Shown: positions 25,953-34,445 of the stretch, one piece after another
Layout: each line of letters begins with the position of its first letter
Position numbering within the stretch: the first letter of the stretch is position 1
The notes under the pieces: model-generated
What the model was told of the DNA's origin: nothing
Seen by the model: only the letters and a program-made list of their open reading frames with translations
Databases searched by the model: none
Assembly (NCBI GenBank): GCA_004173475.1
Contig: SEBU01000004.1
Span: 124,001 to 188,000 of the forward strand
DNA from: Gammaproteobacteria bacterium
GTDB lineage: Bacteria; Pseudomonadota; Gammaproteobacteria; Pseudomonadales; Cellvibrionaceae
Reading direction: 5' to 3'
Length of the DNA: 64,000 nucleotides
Position numbers and translations under genes: made by a program

Positions 25953-26849
25953 GTGATGTCAGGAGCCAATAAAAGCTTTAAAATCAAGCTCCTAGCCATC
26001 CTTGCAATTTTTCTAACTTGGAACTACACGTATGCGCTCGACGGTGCAGTTCACGTTGTTTCCGATCCGCGTTTATCACATCTTGGCAGAATCATTAACG
26101 AGCAGCTACTAGAAGGCCCTTCGATCTCCGGTCTAGTAGTCACGGTGGGTCCTGAAAGCCTTCGACAACAATTAAATGCAAATTCAGGCGACAGTATTTT
26201 AGCTTTATACACCAGTAGCTCGGAATTTAGGCATATAATGGCGACTTCTGTGATCACGAATGTGACTAGTGCTAGAGTCTCTGCCATCTTTAATGATGTC
26301 GACCCACGCTATTTGGTGTCGCTTGCAAATGCACTGTCCCCCGTCGGCAAAAAATTGATTGCCGTATCTCCGGATACGGATTTAATTATAAATAAGTCGT
26401 TTGAGAAGTTTGCATCTGAAAAAGGAGCAAGAATAAGTTATTTAGGGTCCGGGGACACTAAAGGAATGTTAAATCAGATGGATAGTGCGGATGTACTCAT
26501 TGCTTATAAAGACGATGCGCTTTTCAGCGACACAACCATTAAGCCTATAATTTCATCATTATATAGAAGAAAAAAGGTCCTTATTGGTAATTCTCGGAGG
26601 CTGACTACTTCCGGTGCATTAGCATCGGTGCATATGAACATGGACAGTTATTTAACTAAGGCAATTGTGTCGATTAACCAATCGCTCAAGACTGGTGTTC
26701 CAATTGGGTTGCGTTACTCAGAATCAATTGATGTTTCAGTTAACAAAACGTTAGCGAAGGCGCTGGGATTTTACGCGACTGATATGGATGAGAACAGTTT
26801 ACAGGCAGCGATCATTCGCGCCGTTGAAAGCGGCAGGGTCGAACTATGA
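25953..26849 (+). CDS. Periplasmic substrate-binding protein (ABC_sub_bind-like)
   Basis: 298 residues with a signal peptide (residues about 10-28, ending YALD). The body looks like a two-lobe periplasmic binding protein of the COG2984 type: GLVVTVGPESL, ILALYTSSSEF, AIFNDVDPRYLVSLANAL, KKLIAVSPDT, ISYLGSGDTKGMLNQMDSADVLIAYKD and a SGALASVHM strand. No ABC permease or ATPase is nearby. Its last four bases overlap the start of the sensor gene, so it probably hands a ligand signal to that sensor rather than to a transporter. Confidence 0.6.
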   Translation: MMSGANKSFKIKLLAILAIFLTWNYTYALDGAVHVVSDPRLSHLGRIINEQLLEGPSISGLVVTVGPESLRQQLNANSGDSILALYTSSSEFRHIMATSVITNVTSARVSAIFNDVDPRYLVSLANALSPVGKKLIAVSPDTDLIINKSFEKFASEKGARISYLGSGDTKGMLNQMDSADVLIAYKDDALFSDTTIKPIISSLYRRKKVLIGNSRRLTTSGALASVHMNMDSYLTKAIVSINQSLKTGVPIGLRYSESIDVSVNKTLAKALGFYATDMDENSLQAAIIRAVESGRVEL

Positions 26850-28726
26850 GGCTAAAGTTTGTACACTCAGCTTCCCTGATGTGGAAAGCACTATCCTTTC
26901 TCTTTTTAATTTCGGTGATAATTGCAGGCTGCTTCTTTGTCGCGTATACAAAGCAAGCCAAAGAGTTTGACGATTATAATAAATCAGCGATCGCTTCGGT
27001 AATCGAAATGTTTAAACTTTCAGTTAATGATTACGTTGTGACTGGCGATTCGGACAGTTTAAGTAAGATCGTTGACCATGCTATAAGCAATGGTTTGATA
27101 CATGGCATTACCGTATCCCAACTCGACAAAATCGTTTTTATTCATCCATCAAAGCTTGACCTAGCTCGCGAATCTACAAGAGTTACCGTGATGTCTTCGG
27201 TGAGCGATGGGGTACGCGCGGAATTCTCCATATTTTTGAATCAGCAAAGTATCAGCGGATCGAAAAGTAGATTTATGACTTGGGCTGTGTTCTTCATCTG
27301 TTGTGTTTTGACAACCATCGCAGTCATCGGATATTACATACGGTCAAAGATCGTGAAGCCGCTGTTGCGTCTGTCTGCAAGCGCGCAATCGATTGCCAAG
27401 GGCAACTACGCGTTTGAAGCGCCGAACTGTTCTAACGATGAGATAGGCTTGTTGACGCACTCGTTGGAAAACATGTCGAATAACCTAAAACTGAGAGTTG
27501 AAGCCCAAGAAAATTATATCAGGGAGCTGGTTAACGCTCATGGCAAAGTGATCATCGGAAATCATGATCGTACGAGGTATTTAGACACCTTAATAAATGA
27601 CACCTCCCCATATCTTACAGAAGCTTTGGTGACCCTCCAGTCATTATCGGATAGACCTTTGCAACAGGGCTTGATTAATAGAGTGTTATTGTTTGTCGTT
27701 GCCCAATTGGAGCAGGCCCGGTCCCTGATAGACGAATCAAATGTGCCACTTGAACTAGATTTGGAAAAGTTTTCCCTAGAGGAATTTTCGAAGATTGTGA
27801 ATGAGTACGGAATGTTTTTCAGCAGAACTCGTAATATTCAAATTGATTTTCGACTCAAATGCGATCCATTCATAAATACAAAAGAAGTTTTCTTTCTAAT
27901 AGATACCAAGCTTTTGATTAAAATGTTTTCGCTAATATTTGAAATAATGTCTGCGAAGCTCGAGAGCGCTGCCCCTTTGAAAAGCACAATTCTTTTGGAC
28001 ATTGATAACATTGGTCTTGATAAAGCAGATCTCGATATCACAATCAAAAATGATTATTGCTTCATCAGCAATGAAGAATGCCATCTAATTAACAGCTTCT
28101 TTTCTAAAAGTGAAACTGCGGGATGTGAATTAGACGAGCTACCATTATCGTCAAGGCAAAATAAATTAGCCTTTCAAAGCTTGAAATCCTTAGCTGATTA
28201 CCTGAAAGCTGATTACACATTGAATTACATCAACGACCATTTGGAGTCCAGGTTCCGCTGCAGAATATGGACATGCAAAGAGTCAGAATCAATTGCCGAC
28301 AGAGTGGCACGGCAGCAGTTAAAGCCTCTGCAAACGAATGCGATATTCGTTGGTAGTGCCAAGCTTGTTGCTAAATCGCATGTATCAAAAGGGCAGGTGA
28401 AGGTTGTAAATTACGATTCGTTCATAAGCTTGAAAGAGCTGGTACCAGATACTAATTATGTAATTGATCATATAACGCAAAAGGACATGGCCGTTCTCGC
28501 GATAAGGAAGTTCGGCGAATTTGGGCTTAGAGATAAGAATTTGGCGGTTCTAGCCAATCCTGCAGACCTCAACGATGAGCTTATAGATTTTTTCTACGAA
28601 CATAAAGTCGACCTGATTATCCACGGATATTTGGATGCCGAAAATTTAAAAAATATTTGTTCGTCTAAAATCCGGGTGAGAAACGAAGAGTCCTTAGTGA
28701 ACCTTATTGGATCTTGTAAAGGATAA
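26846..28726 (+). CDS. Degenerate membrane sensor kinase (HAMP, no catalytic histidine)
   Basis: 626 residues: helix at about 14-32, a ~120-residue periplasmic sensor part, helix at about 148-168, a HAMP domain (VKPLLRLSASAQSIAKGNY..., DEIGLLTHSLENM), then a HisKA-like helical pair where the H-box position reads INDTSPYL without a His, an ATPase-like region without the N-box or Gly boxes, and a ~130-residue C-terminal domain that may be a decayed receiver. It therefore cannot act as a kinase. Translational overlap with the binding-protein gene points to a ligand-sensing complex working by conformational change. Confidence 0.65.
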   Translation: MRLKFVHSASLMWKALSFLFLISVIIAGCFFVAYTKQAKEFDDYNKSAIASVIEMFKLSVNDYVVTGDSDSLSKIVDHAISNGLIHGITVSQLDKIVFIHPSKLDLARESTRVTVMSSVSDGVRAEFSIFLNQQSISGSKSRFMTWAVFFICCVLTTIAVIGYYIRSKIVKPLLRLSASAQSIAKGNYAFEAPNCSNDEIGLLTHSLENMSNNLKLRVEAQENYIRELVNAHGKVIIGNHDRTRYLDTLINDTSPYLTEALVTLQSLSDRPLQQGLINRVLLFVVAQLEQARSLIDESNVPLELDLEKFSLEEFSKIVNEYGMFFSRTRNIQIDFRLKCDPFINTKEVFFLIDTKLLIKMFSLIFEIMSAKLESAAPLKSTILLDIDNIGLDKADLDITIKNDYCFISNEECHLINSFFSKSETAGCELDELPLSSRQNKLAFQSLKSLADYLKADYTLNYINDHLESRFRCRIWTCKESESIADRVARQQLKPLQTNAIFVGSAKLVAKSHVSKGQVKVVNYDSFISLKELVPDTNYVIDHITQKDMAVLAIRKFGEFGLRDKNLAVLANPADLNDELIDFFYEHKVDLIIHGYLDAENLKNICSSKIRVRNEESLVNLIGSCKG

Positions 28727-28729
28727 TTA

Positions 28730-28750
28730 CTCCCGGCCACTTGCCAGGAG
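28730..28750 (+). promoter_or_regulatory. Hairpin between sensor gene and TonB-receptor gene
   Basis: CTCC(c)GGC-cactt-GCC(a)GGAG, an 8-bp stem with one mismatch, four bases after the sensor stop codon. The nearest T run is 14 bases further, so it is a poor terminator; an mRNA-processing or attenuation hairpin that sets receptor level is more likely. Confidence 0.4.
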
Positions 28751-28792
28751 CAATGAGTTTATTTCAATTTTTTATAACAGGGGTAATGCTTC

Positions 28793-30940
28793 ATGAAAGA
28801 GGGTATTTTTAAATTTGTACTGGGATGCAATTTGCTCAGTGCGTCACTTTTAGCAACGCAGGTGTGCGCAGAAAACAGTTCAGTTCCGTTTCCAAGCACT
28901 GAAATGTCGAATAAAGAACTTCCATCCAGTGTGACAGTAATTACTAGGGGTGAGATCGAGGCTTTAGGCCTCACTAATATTCAAGATGTTTTTAGGTTAA
29001 TTCCAGGAATGTCAGTAACACAGACTGCAACGTCAAGACAGAACGTAAGTTACCATGGGACAAACTCTATTTTTCCGCGACGTACAATGGTTCTCGTCGA
29101 CGGTATGTCATTACACCGAACTGGGAACAGTTCCATACAATGGTATGCGTTTCCTATTAGCATTGAAGATATCGAGCGTGTCGAAATTTATAGAAATCAC
29201 GTTTACCCTAAATCGGGTTCAAAGACTCTGCAAGCGACCGTAAACATAATTACCCGACATCCAGAAGATGTGTCGAACGGATCTTTGACCCTACGATCCG
29301 ACACGCTCGGATTGGGACAACAATCCCTCATGGCGCATGGAGCGTTTGGCAAGACTAATTTCTATGCGCGTTTCGAAAACACAAACAATCCAGGTTTCGA
29401 TGAATCAACCGTTACATCGTCCACCGGTTCAGTACAAAAGCTCAAACCATTGGATGGATTGAACGATCAAAAGTTGAACCTTCGAGCTTCGTTTCAAGCT
29501 ACCGAGAACTCTGTCCTGGACGTTGCAGCCGGATTGGGCCGCGGCGCGATTGACATTGATACAAGAGATGCAAACGGTACAGGATGGAAGAAAGAAGAGT
29601 TTGACAGTAATTACTTAAACACTTCATACAAAATAAATAATGATAATGATGAGTATAAATTCGGTGCCTATACAAATTCTCTAGAGCGTACAAAAGAGTG
29701 GCAAACATGCTACCCATTATTTCTTTTCACGGATGAACTGAGAGCAATGAATGAATCAAATCCAACGTACGCGAACACGCTGATCGCGGGTAAATTGCCT
29801 ACTGGTGGCTCTGCGCAAGATAACCTTTTGGCCAAGCAAGTGTTGGTGAAGGTAGCCTCGCTCGGAGCGACAGCTAGAGCAAAAGAGTGTGGATTTATCA
29901 ACGAAAACTATACTGACACTCGAAACGTTGTAAATTTCGAAAATTCGCATTTGTTCACTCAAAATTTCATTTTAACGTCCGGCTACGAGTATCAGCACAA
30001 CTCCTATGAAAGTCAGACATTCGTGGCCGGTACGCTCACGCAGCAAAGCCATAATCTTCACGCTACGGCACACTACGCCATTACCGACAGCTTAGGTGTT
30101 AGTGGGGGTGGGAATTATTTTAGAACGAAAACGGAGGACCGGGAGTTTGATGGCAAATATTCCAGTCATGCAGGATTAAATTTTGATTACCTCCCTAATC
30201 AAACGGTTAAATTAGTATTTTCCAAAACTCATCGCGAACCGGATCCGCTTGAAACACATGCTTCGTGGACCTATTTCATGACAGACTTTTCAGTCCCATT
30301 CGACGGAAAGACTGAAGGTTATTTTTACAGGACGACCAGAAACGTAGGCGCGCCTGTTATGGCAGAGAATTTTACGACTACTGAACTGGATTTCAGTGGC
30401 AGCTTATTTCAGAAGCATGTCGAGTACGACGTAAAGATCTTTGAGGAAAGAATGGATAACCTTATATCGCAAGACTTAATTTATGTGAAATATGCTCCTA
30501 CTAACGATTCATTCACTAAATTACGAGGTTATGAGTTCCTTATTAAGTACCATATTAATGAGAGACTCAATTTCATTGTGGGCGGGAGTGATATACATAA
30601 CGATTCAACTAATGTAAATGAAAAAAGTCTGACGTTAAATAACGCAGGGTATGTCTCGGTGATGTACACGGCAGGCAGTCAAACTATTTCAGCCTCCTAC
30701 TTTGGATCAAACGGAATCTATGACAACTCCTTTGATAGATTTGAAGTGACCGCTAGGCAACGGTTTAGCGCATTAGGACGAGACGCCTACATACAGGGAC
30801 GAGTCCGCTATGAACCTTCTGATTATGTTTCGTCTCTGGGACAAATTAATGCTGCAGGAACTGGTCGCGATGGCAGCTCAGCTACGATGGAGTACTCTGA
30901 AAAAGTTAGTTTCATGGCTTCGGTTGGAATTAGTTTTTAG
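28793..30940 (+). CDS. TonB-dependent outer-membrane receptor
   Basis: 715 residues: signal peptide 1-27 (ending VCA), a plug domain (LPSSVTVITRGEIEALG, IQDVFRLIPGM, TMVLVDGM, IEDIERVEIYR, ATVNIITRHPED) and a 22-strand-type barrel ending in Phe (ASVGISF). The RGP-x-x-x-x-YG motif that usually follows VEIxR is replaced by NHVYPKSG, and no clear TonB box is seen, so it may be a sensor-type or otherwise atypical member. Third gene of the binding protein/sensor operon; the ligand cannot be named. Confidence 0.85.
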   Translation: MKEGIFKFVLGCNLLSASLLATQVCAENSSVPFPSTEMSNKELPSSVTVITRGEIEALGLTNIQDVFRLIPGMSVTQTATSRQNVSYHGTNSIFPRRTMVLVDGMSLHRTGNSSIQWYAFPISIEDIERVEIYRNHVYPKSGSKTLQATVNIITRHPEDVSNGSLTLRSDTLGLGQQSLMAHGAFGKTNFYARFENTNNPGFDESTVTSSTGSVQKLKPLDGLNDQKLNLRASFQATENSVLDVAAGLGRGAIDIDTRDANGTGWKKEEFDSNYLNTSYKINNDNDEYKFGAYTNSLERTKEWQTCYPLFLFTDELRAMNESNPTYANTLIAGKLPTGGSAQDNLLAKQVLVKVASLGATARAKECGFINENYTDTRNVVNFENSHLFTQNFILTSGYEYQHNSYESQTFVAGTLTQQSHNLHATAHYAITDSLGVSGGGNYFRTKTEDREFDGKYSSHAGLNFDYLPNQTVKLVFSKTHREPDPLETHASWTYFMTDFSVPFDGKTEGYFYRTTRNVGAPVMAENFTTTELDFSGSLFQKHVEYDVKIFEERMDNLISQDLIYVKYAPTNDSFTKLRGYEFLIKYHINERLNFIVGGSDIHNDSTNVNEKSLTLNNAGYVSVMYTAGSQTISASYFGSNGIYDNSFDRFEVTARQRFSALGRDAYIQGRVRYEPSDYVSSLGQINAAGTGRDGSSATMEYSEKVSFMASVGISF

Positions 30941-31002
30941 ATGCTGGCGCATAGTCCTTCTTAGACCCGTTTGGTATATCCGTTATGTGAAATAGGTCTC
31001 AT

Positions 31003-31077
31003 CAGCTTGCAAATAAAATGCAAATTAGTAGCGCTGCCAATTGCGGCAGCGTTGCTTTGCATTTAAAATGCAAGCTG
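31003..31077. repeat. 75-bp imperfect palindrome
   Basis: Outer 22-base arms (31003-31024 and 31056-31077; 18 of 22 pairs match) surround an inner perfect hairpin, CGCTGCC (31032-31038) with GGCAGCG (31045-31051). The outer arms contain paired TGCAAA/TTTGCA blocks. It directly follows the TonB-receptor gene by 62 bases. No T tract follows. It could be a terminator-like mRNA stabiliser, a REP-type element or a recombination site. Confidence 0.6.
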
Positions 31078-31106
31078 CAAATAATCGCGTAATTGGAATA
31101 TCACAG

Positions 31107-31697
31107 ATGGTGCATCGTATGACAAGTGACATAGAAGGATTGGATCAGGCAATAGCGTTACTTGAGAAACAGCGGAGTCATGCTTTGAGGATTAATAACC
31201 AGGGGAGCGCGACTTCCTTGGTTGAAGCGATTTCCGACGCTTTTCAAATGTTACCGATTAGCCCTGACATTAAAGCCTTGAATGAACTCTCCGCTGGGGC
31301 GTTCACATTCATCTCACTTCTTGGTACGACTGTGCCGCAAGCCTTCAAGGCTCACGCGGACCATTATCATGTAAGGCTCGAGCTTCTAACTGATAGTAGC
31401 GTAGTAAAATTTGCTGCTGACGTAATCGATTTTCACGAGGGGTTAACTAAACTATCAGCTTTAGATATTACTATTAATGAGAAATTAATTATTCCGAGCG
31501 CCGACGTATACAGCTGTTTGGAAAGAATGATAGTAGACAAGCTTTTGCATCAGCCCGAGCAAGATAAGAAATCGAAATCCATTTTTAGCGAAAGCAAAAT
31601 TGCAGAGATCATTGATATGATCACCTCATCGGCCGAGACCTTTGAGCCGAGTCATTCGAACGTCTTTCCCTTTTCCATTCCTGCACGAACCGCTTGA
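31107..31697 (+). CDS. Helical hypothetical protein
   Basis: 196 residues from ATG 31107 (GGAA spaced 7 bases upstream); upstream in-frame starts at 31068 and 31041 fall inside the palindrome and lack ribosome-binding sites. The product is almost all helix, begins with a short coiled coil (DIEGLDQAIALLEKQR), has no signal or membrane segment and belongs to no family I know. It follows the receptor operon but has its own leader. Confidence 0.45.
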   Translation: MVHRMTSDIEGLDQAIALLEKQRSHALRINNQGSATSLVEAISDAFQMLPISPDIKALNELSAGAFTFISLLGTTVPQAFKAHADHYHVRLELLTDSSVVKFAADVIDFHEGLTKLSALDITINEKLIIPSADVYSCLERMIVDKLLHQPEQDKKSKSIFSESKIAEIIDMITSSAETFEPSHSNVFPFSIPARTA

Positions 31698-32035
31698 AGA
31701 TACTTTTCCGAACTAATTTATGAAAAAGGCATTCTTAATCACATGCAAAATGTTGTGGAATCTACGCTGTATTAGCGGAAAATTTCCTCATGTTCGAAGT
31801 TCAACATCTCCTCCTTAACGCCGCCTTTCCTGGCATGTATGGTTCTATGTCAGGTTTTTATTCGAGAGCGACGAGCCGGGGCTTTCCTCTAGGGATACAC
31901 TCGCTTGGCATTGCGGTATCATAATGATGGGCGCGCAAATTGTTAATTAACTGGCGAATACCATTGACTATTGGATGGTGCCACTGGTGTCACAATACAA
32001 AGCCGTTCACATCAAAAAGAAGTCGGAGGCGAAGA
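31698..32035. other. Intergenic region with no supported gene
   Basis: About 340 bases. One 44-codon + strand frame (31790-31924) lacks a ribosome-binding site and is not called. No clear terminator or dyad. It separates the TonB-related cluster from the next small genes and should contain the promoter of the membrane-protein gene at 32036. Confidence 0.35.
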
Positions 32036-32272
32036 ATGACCGAAGAATTAGATAAATTAGCAAAGTTTTTCTCAACTGTTAGTTTTTTCGGATTTTTCCT
32101 GCCAGCTCTTACGATACTAGCTTTTAAGAGGTCATTTGGCGGAGAAATATCTTTGAACGCATCTCTAACTATCATTTGCGTGTGCTTCATTGCAGTTTTG
32201 TTGATTGCGTTATATGTTGCCTATTACAAGGTGGATAAGCGGAGCCAAATATCCAAGAAGGAACGCGAGTGA
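32036..32272 (+). CDS. Small two-helix membrane protein
   Basis: The ATG at 32036 has a strong GGAGGCGAAG ribosome-binding site, giving 78 residues. Two hydrophobic segments (about 12-30 and 42-64) are followed by a basic cytoplasmic tail (KVDKRSQISKKERE). Family unknown. It is followed after 51 bases by the INT-repeat protein gene. Confidence 0.5.
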   Translation: MTEELDKLAKFFSTVSFFGFFLPALTILAFKRSFGGEISLNASLTIICVCFIAVLLIALYVAYYKVDKRSQISKKERE

Positions 32273-32323
32273 TTTTTTGACTGCTTCGAAGCAGCATTTT
32301 AAAAAAAGGGAAACGATAAAGCA

Positions 32324-33067
32324 GTGGCAAAAACGACATCCAAATGTAAAACAATTGAGCAGGCTTCTAAGCGTGCAATTTCACTTGGGATTAAAACCTC
32401 CACTGAGTATAGATTGAGATGTTTTGAAGACCCCCTGTTGCCGTACAGCCCTGAGACGGCATATAAATCCGAATGGCGAGGTTGGCCTCACTTCCTGAAG
32501 ACAAAGAGGAAGAGGCAACTGGATGTCCCAGACTGTTTTTATGCTTCCTACTCGCAAGCGCGACAAGCTGCTCGAAGGCTGGATATCACTTCGGAAGAAA
32601 GTTATTCTTTGAATCATAAAAAGGACAGCAAACTACCCGCGAATCCGCAAGACATTTATGGTGCTTATTGGAGAGACTGGGACCGTTTCCTAACGTTAGC
32701 CAAGTCTTCTGATCGATCCAGGGAAATTTATACGTCTCTAGCTAAAGCGAAAGCTGCGGCTCAGGCATTGGGGGCACAAACTGTTAGAGACTACACAAAG
32801 TTGTATCGCCAGGATCTTAGGTTACCGTCAAACCCATCGAAATATTATTCGAATTGGAAGAGCTGGTATGACTTTCTTGGAACAAAGCCATTAGAGGAGC
32901 TTTATTATAAAAAACTAAGTCAAGCATCGGCGGCTGCCATCGCCCTGAATATTTCGACGGCACGGGATTATATAAAACGTTACAGTTTAGACGGAAAGCT
33001 TCCTTCAAACCCATCGCAATACTACGAGAATTGGGAGAGCTGGGATAGTTTTCTACGTAAGAGATAA
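32324..33067 (+). CDS. Stand-alone phage-integrase repeat (INT_rpt) protein
   Basis: 247 residues built of four ~55-60-residue repeats. Each has A..AA..L.I, a [YD]Y......LP.[NS]P...Y pattern and a closing W..W..FL motif (GWPHFLK, DWDRFLT, SWYDFLG, SWDSFLR). This matches the repeat unit known from the N-terminal part of certain tyrosine recombinases, where it is thought to bind DNA, but here no catalytic domain follows. Best guess: a DNA-binding accessory or a recombinase fragment maintained on its own. A full recombinase lies 4 kb away without these repeats. Confidence 0.75.
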   Translation: MAKTTSKCKTIEQASKRAISLGIKTSTEYRLRCFEDPLLPYSPETAYKSEWRGWPHFLKTKRKRQLDVPDCFYASYSQARQAARRLDITSEESYSLNHKKDSKLPANPQDIYGAYWRDWDRFLTLAKSSDRSREIYTSLAKAKAAAQALGAQTVRDYTKLYRQDLRLPSNPSKYYSNWKSWYDFLGTKPLEELYYKKLSQASAAAIALNISTARDYIKRYSLDGKLPSNPSQYYENWESWDSFLRKR

Positions 33068-33141
33068 TTGGTTAATTTTAACCAAGATTCAAATTTAGCC
33101 CCGATACAGAAGCAATCGACCCAATTCAATCACCGAGAACC

Positions 33142-34275
33142 TTAAAAAATGTAGCCATGTTCTGCAAGCAGCGACGTACCTGCTTTTAAAACCTTTTCAT
33201 TTACTTTGGTTTGTTTGCCGGCGTCTCCACGCTCCAGCTGATCTTTGATGCGCAACAATTCTCTCGTCGCATTTGATAACGCAATTAATATTTCATTGTC
33301 ATTGTTAGGATGCTCCATCAATTTATGGACCATCGAAATTAAATACTGGGAACTGTCTAAAGTCAGCCGATTTACCTTTAAAATTTCTCTCGCCTCCAAA
33401 GAAAGATGTTTGTCGATGTTGGGCTGTACATCAACGGAATATGGAAATAACTGGTTCAAATTTTGTCCGTCACCAGGATCGCCTCCGAATTCTGAATATT
33501 GTAACTCCTCGTATGAAACGAGCATTTCGTAATAATTGACGTCAATGTCATTGAACAGAATTTTCTCGAGCTCAAATAGCTCTTCAATGGAGTTTCTAGC
33601 AGACGTGCGGAATGAATCTGCGCATCCGTCACCGTCGTCAGAATAGTCGCTATCGAACCCCTCAGCTATTAATTCTCGGCACGTTAGGTTTACGATGGTG
33701 GTTATGAGAAGGTGTGCCACCTCGCAAGGCAGTTCACCCAAAGATGCGATTTGTTTTTGTTTGCATACCCACGCGTCGTAGGTGTTAGATATATCTATAA
33801 AAGTTTCTAAGAAGTGCGGGAATATCTGGTACCGTCCATCGTCATGCTTTTCAAAATAGGCGCTAAAAATATGTGTGTCAAAACATGATATTAGCGCTGA
33901 TACCGTAAAATGATTATGTGCGTTCCATATTCCAAACTCACCGATTTCGCCTTGAAGATCGCGACTAATCGCTTGCGCCAAGTGTGCTTCGTCTTCTGTG
34001 AAAACTTCACTCTCATCTTCCTCAAAAGAGTCACCGTTCTCGATGCCTTCACGCATTTTTTCAATTAAAGACATGAAATTCTTTCCCTGCTCAGCTATGT
34101 GCGTAAGGCGCTGTATTTTTTTCTTCCAAGACGGCGGAATCTCCTGTCCGCGCTTCCATTTTAGGAGCTCCTCCTTAGCAACACCAATTTCCTTTGCCAG
34201 AACATCTTCATCCGTTTCTAAGAGCTGAAGCAGCGTTTTAATAAGTCTATTATTTTCCAGCTCAAAAGAATTCAT
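33142..34275 (-). CDS. HTH-containing hypothetical protein
   Basis: About 377 residues from the ATG at 34275. The N-terminus (ETDEDVLAKEIGVAKEELLKWKRGQEIPPSW) is an XRE-like HTH; residues 75 onward are acidic and helical with no known domain, including CFDTHIFSAYFEKHD and a cysteine/aspartate-rich SDYSDDGDGCADSF loop. It is downstream of the RES-type toxin gene on the same strand with a 170-base gap. It could act as a regulator or antitoxin partner for that toxin, but RES antitoxins are usually much smaller. Confidence 0.5.
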   Translation of the reverse strand: MNSFELENNRLIKTLLQLLETDEDVLAKEIGVAKEELLKWKRGQEIPPSWKKKIQRLTHIAEQGKNFMSLIEKMREGIENGDSFEEDESEVFTEDEAHLAQAISRDLQGEIGEFGIWNAHNHFTVSALISCFDTHIFSAYFEKHDDGRYQIFPHFLETFIDISNTYDAWVCKQKQIASLGELPCEVAHLLITTIVNLTCRELIAEGFDSDYSDDGDGCADSFRTSARNSIEELFELEKILFNDIDVNYYEMLVSYEELQYSEFGGDPGDGQNLNQLFPYSVDVQPNIDKHLSLEAREILKVNRLTLDSSQYLISMVHKLMEHPNNDNEILIALSNATRELLRIKDQLERGDAGKQTKVNEKVLKAGTSLLAEHGYIF

Positions 34276-34445
34276 AAGGATGTTCCCCAACTCCGCATTG
34301 TGTAAATACTACTTGTGATAAACCGGGTGAGCAAAATTGGATAATGCCATATTTAGGTTAACTTTAAACAATCGCATTTTCGTCCGTAGCAAATGACTCT
34401 CGTCTAGGTAGACTTTAAATTGATCTCAACCGCGGGCTGCCGTCA

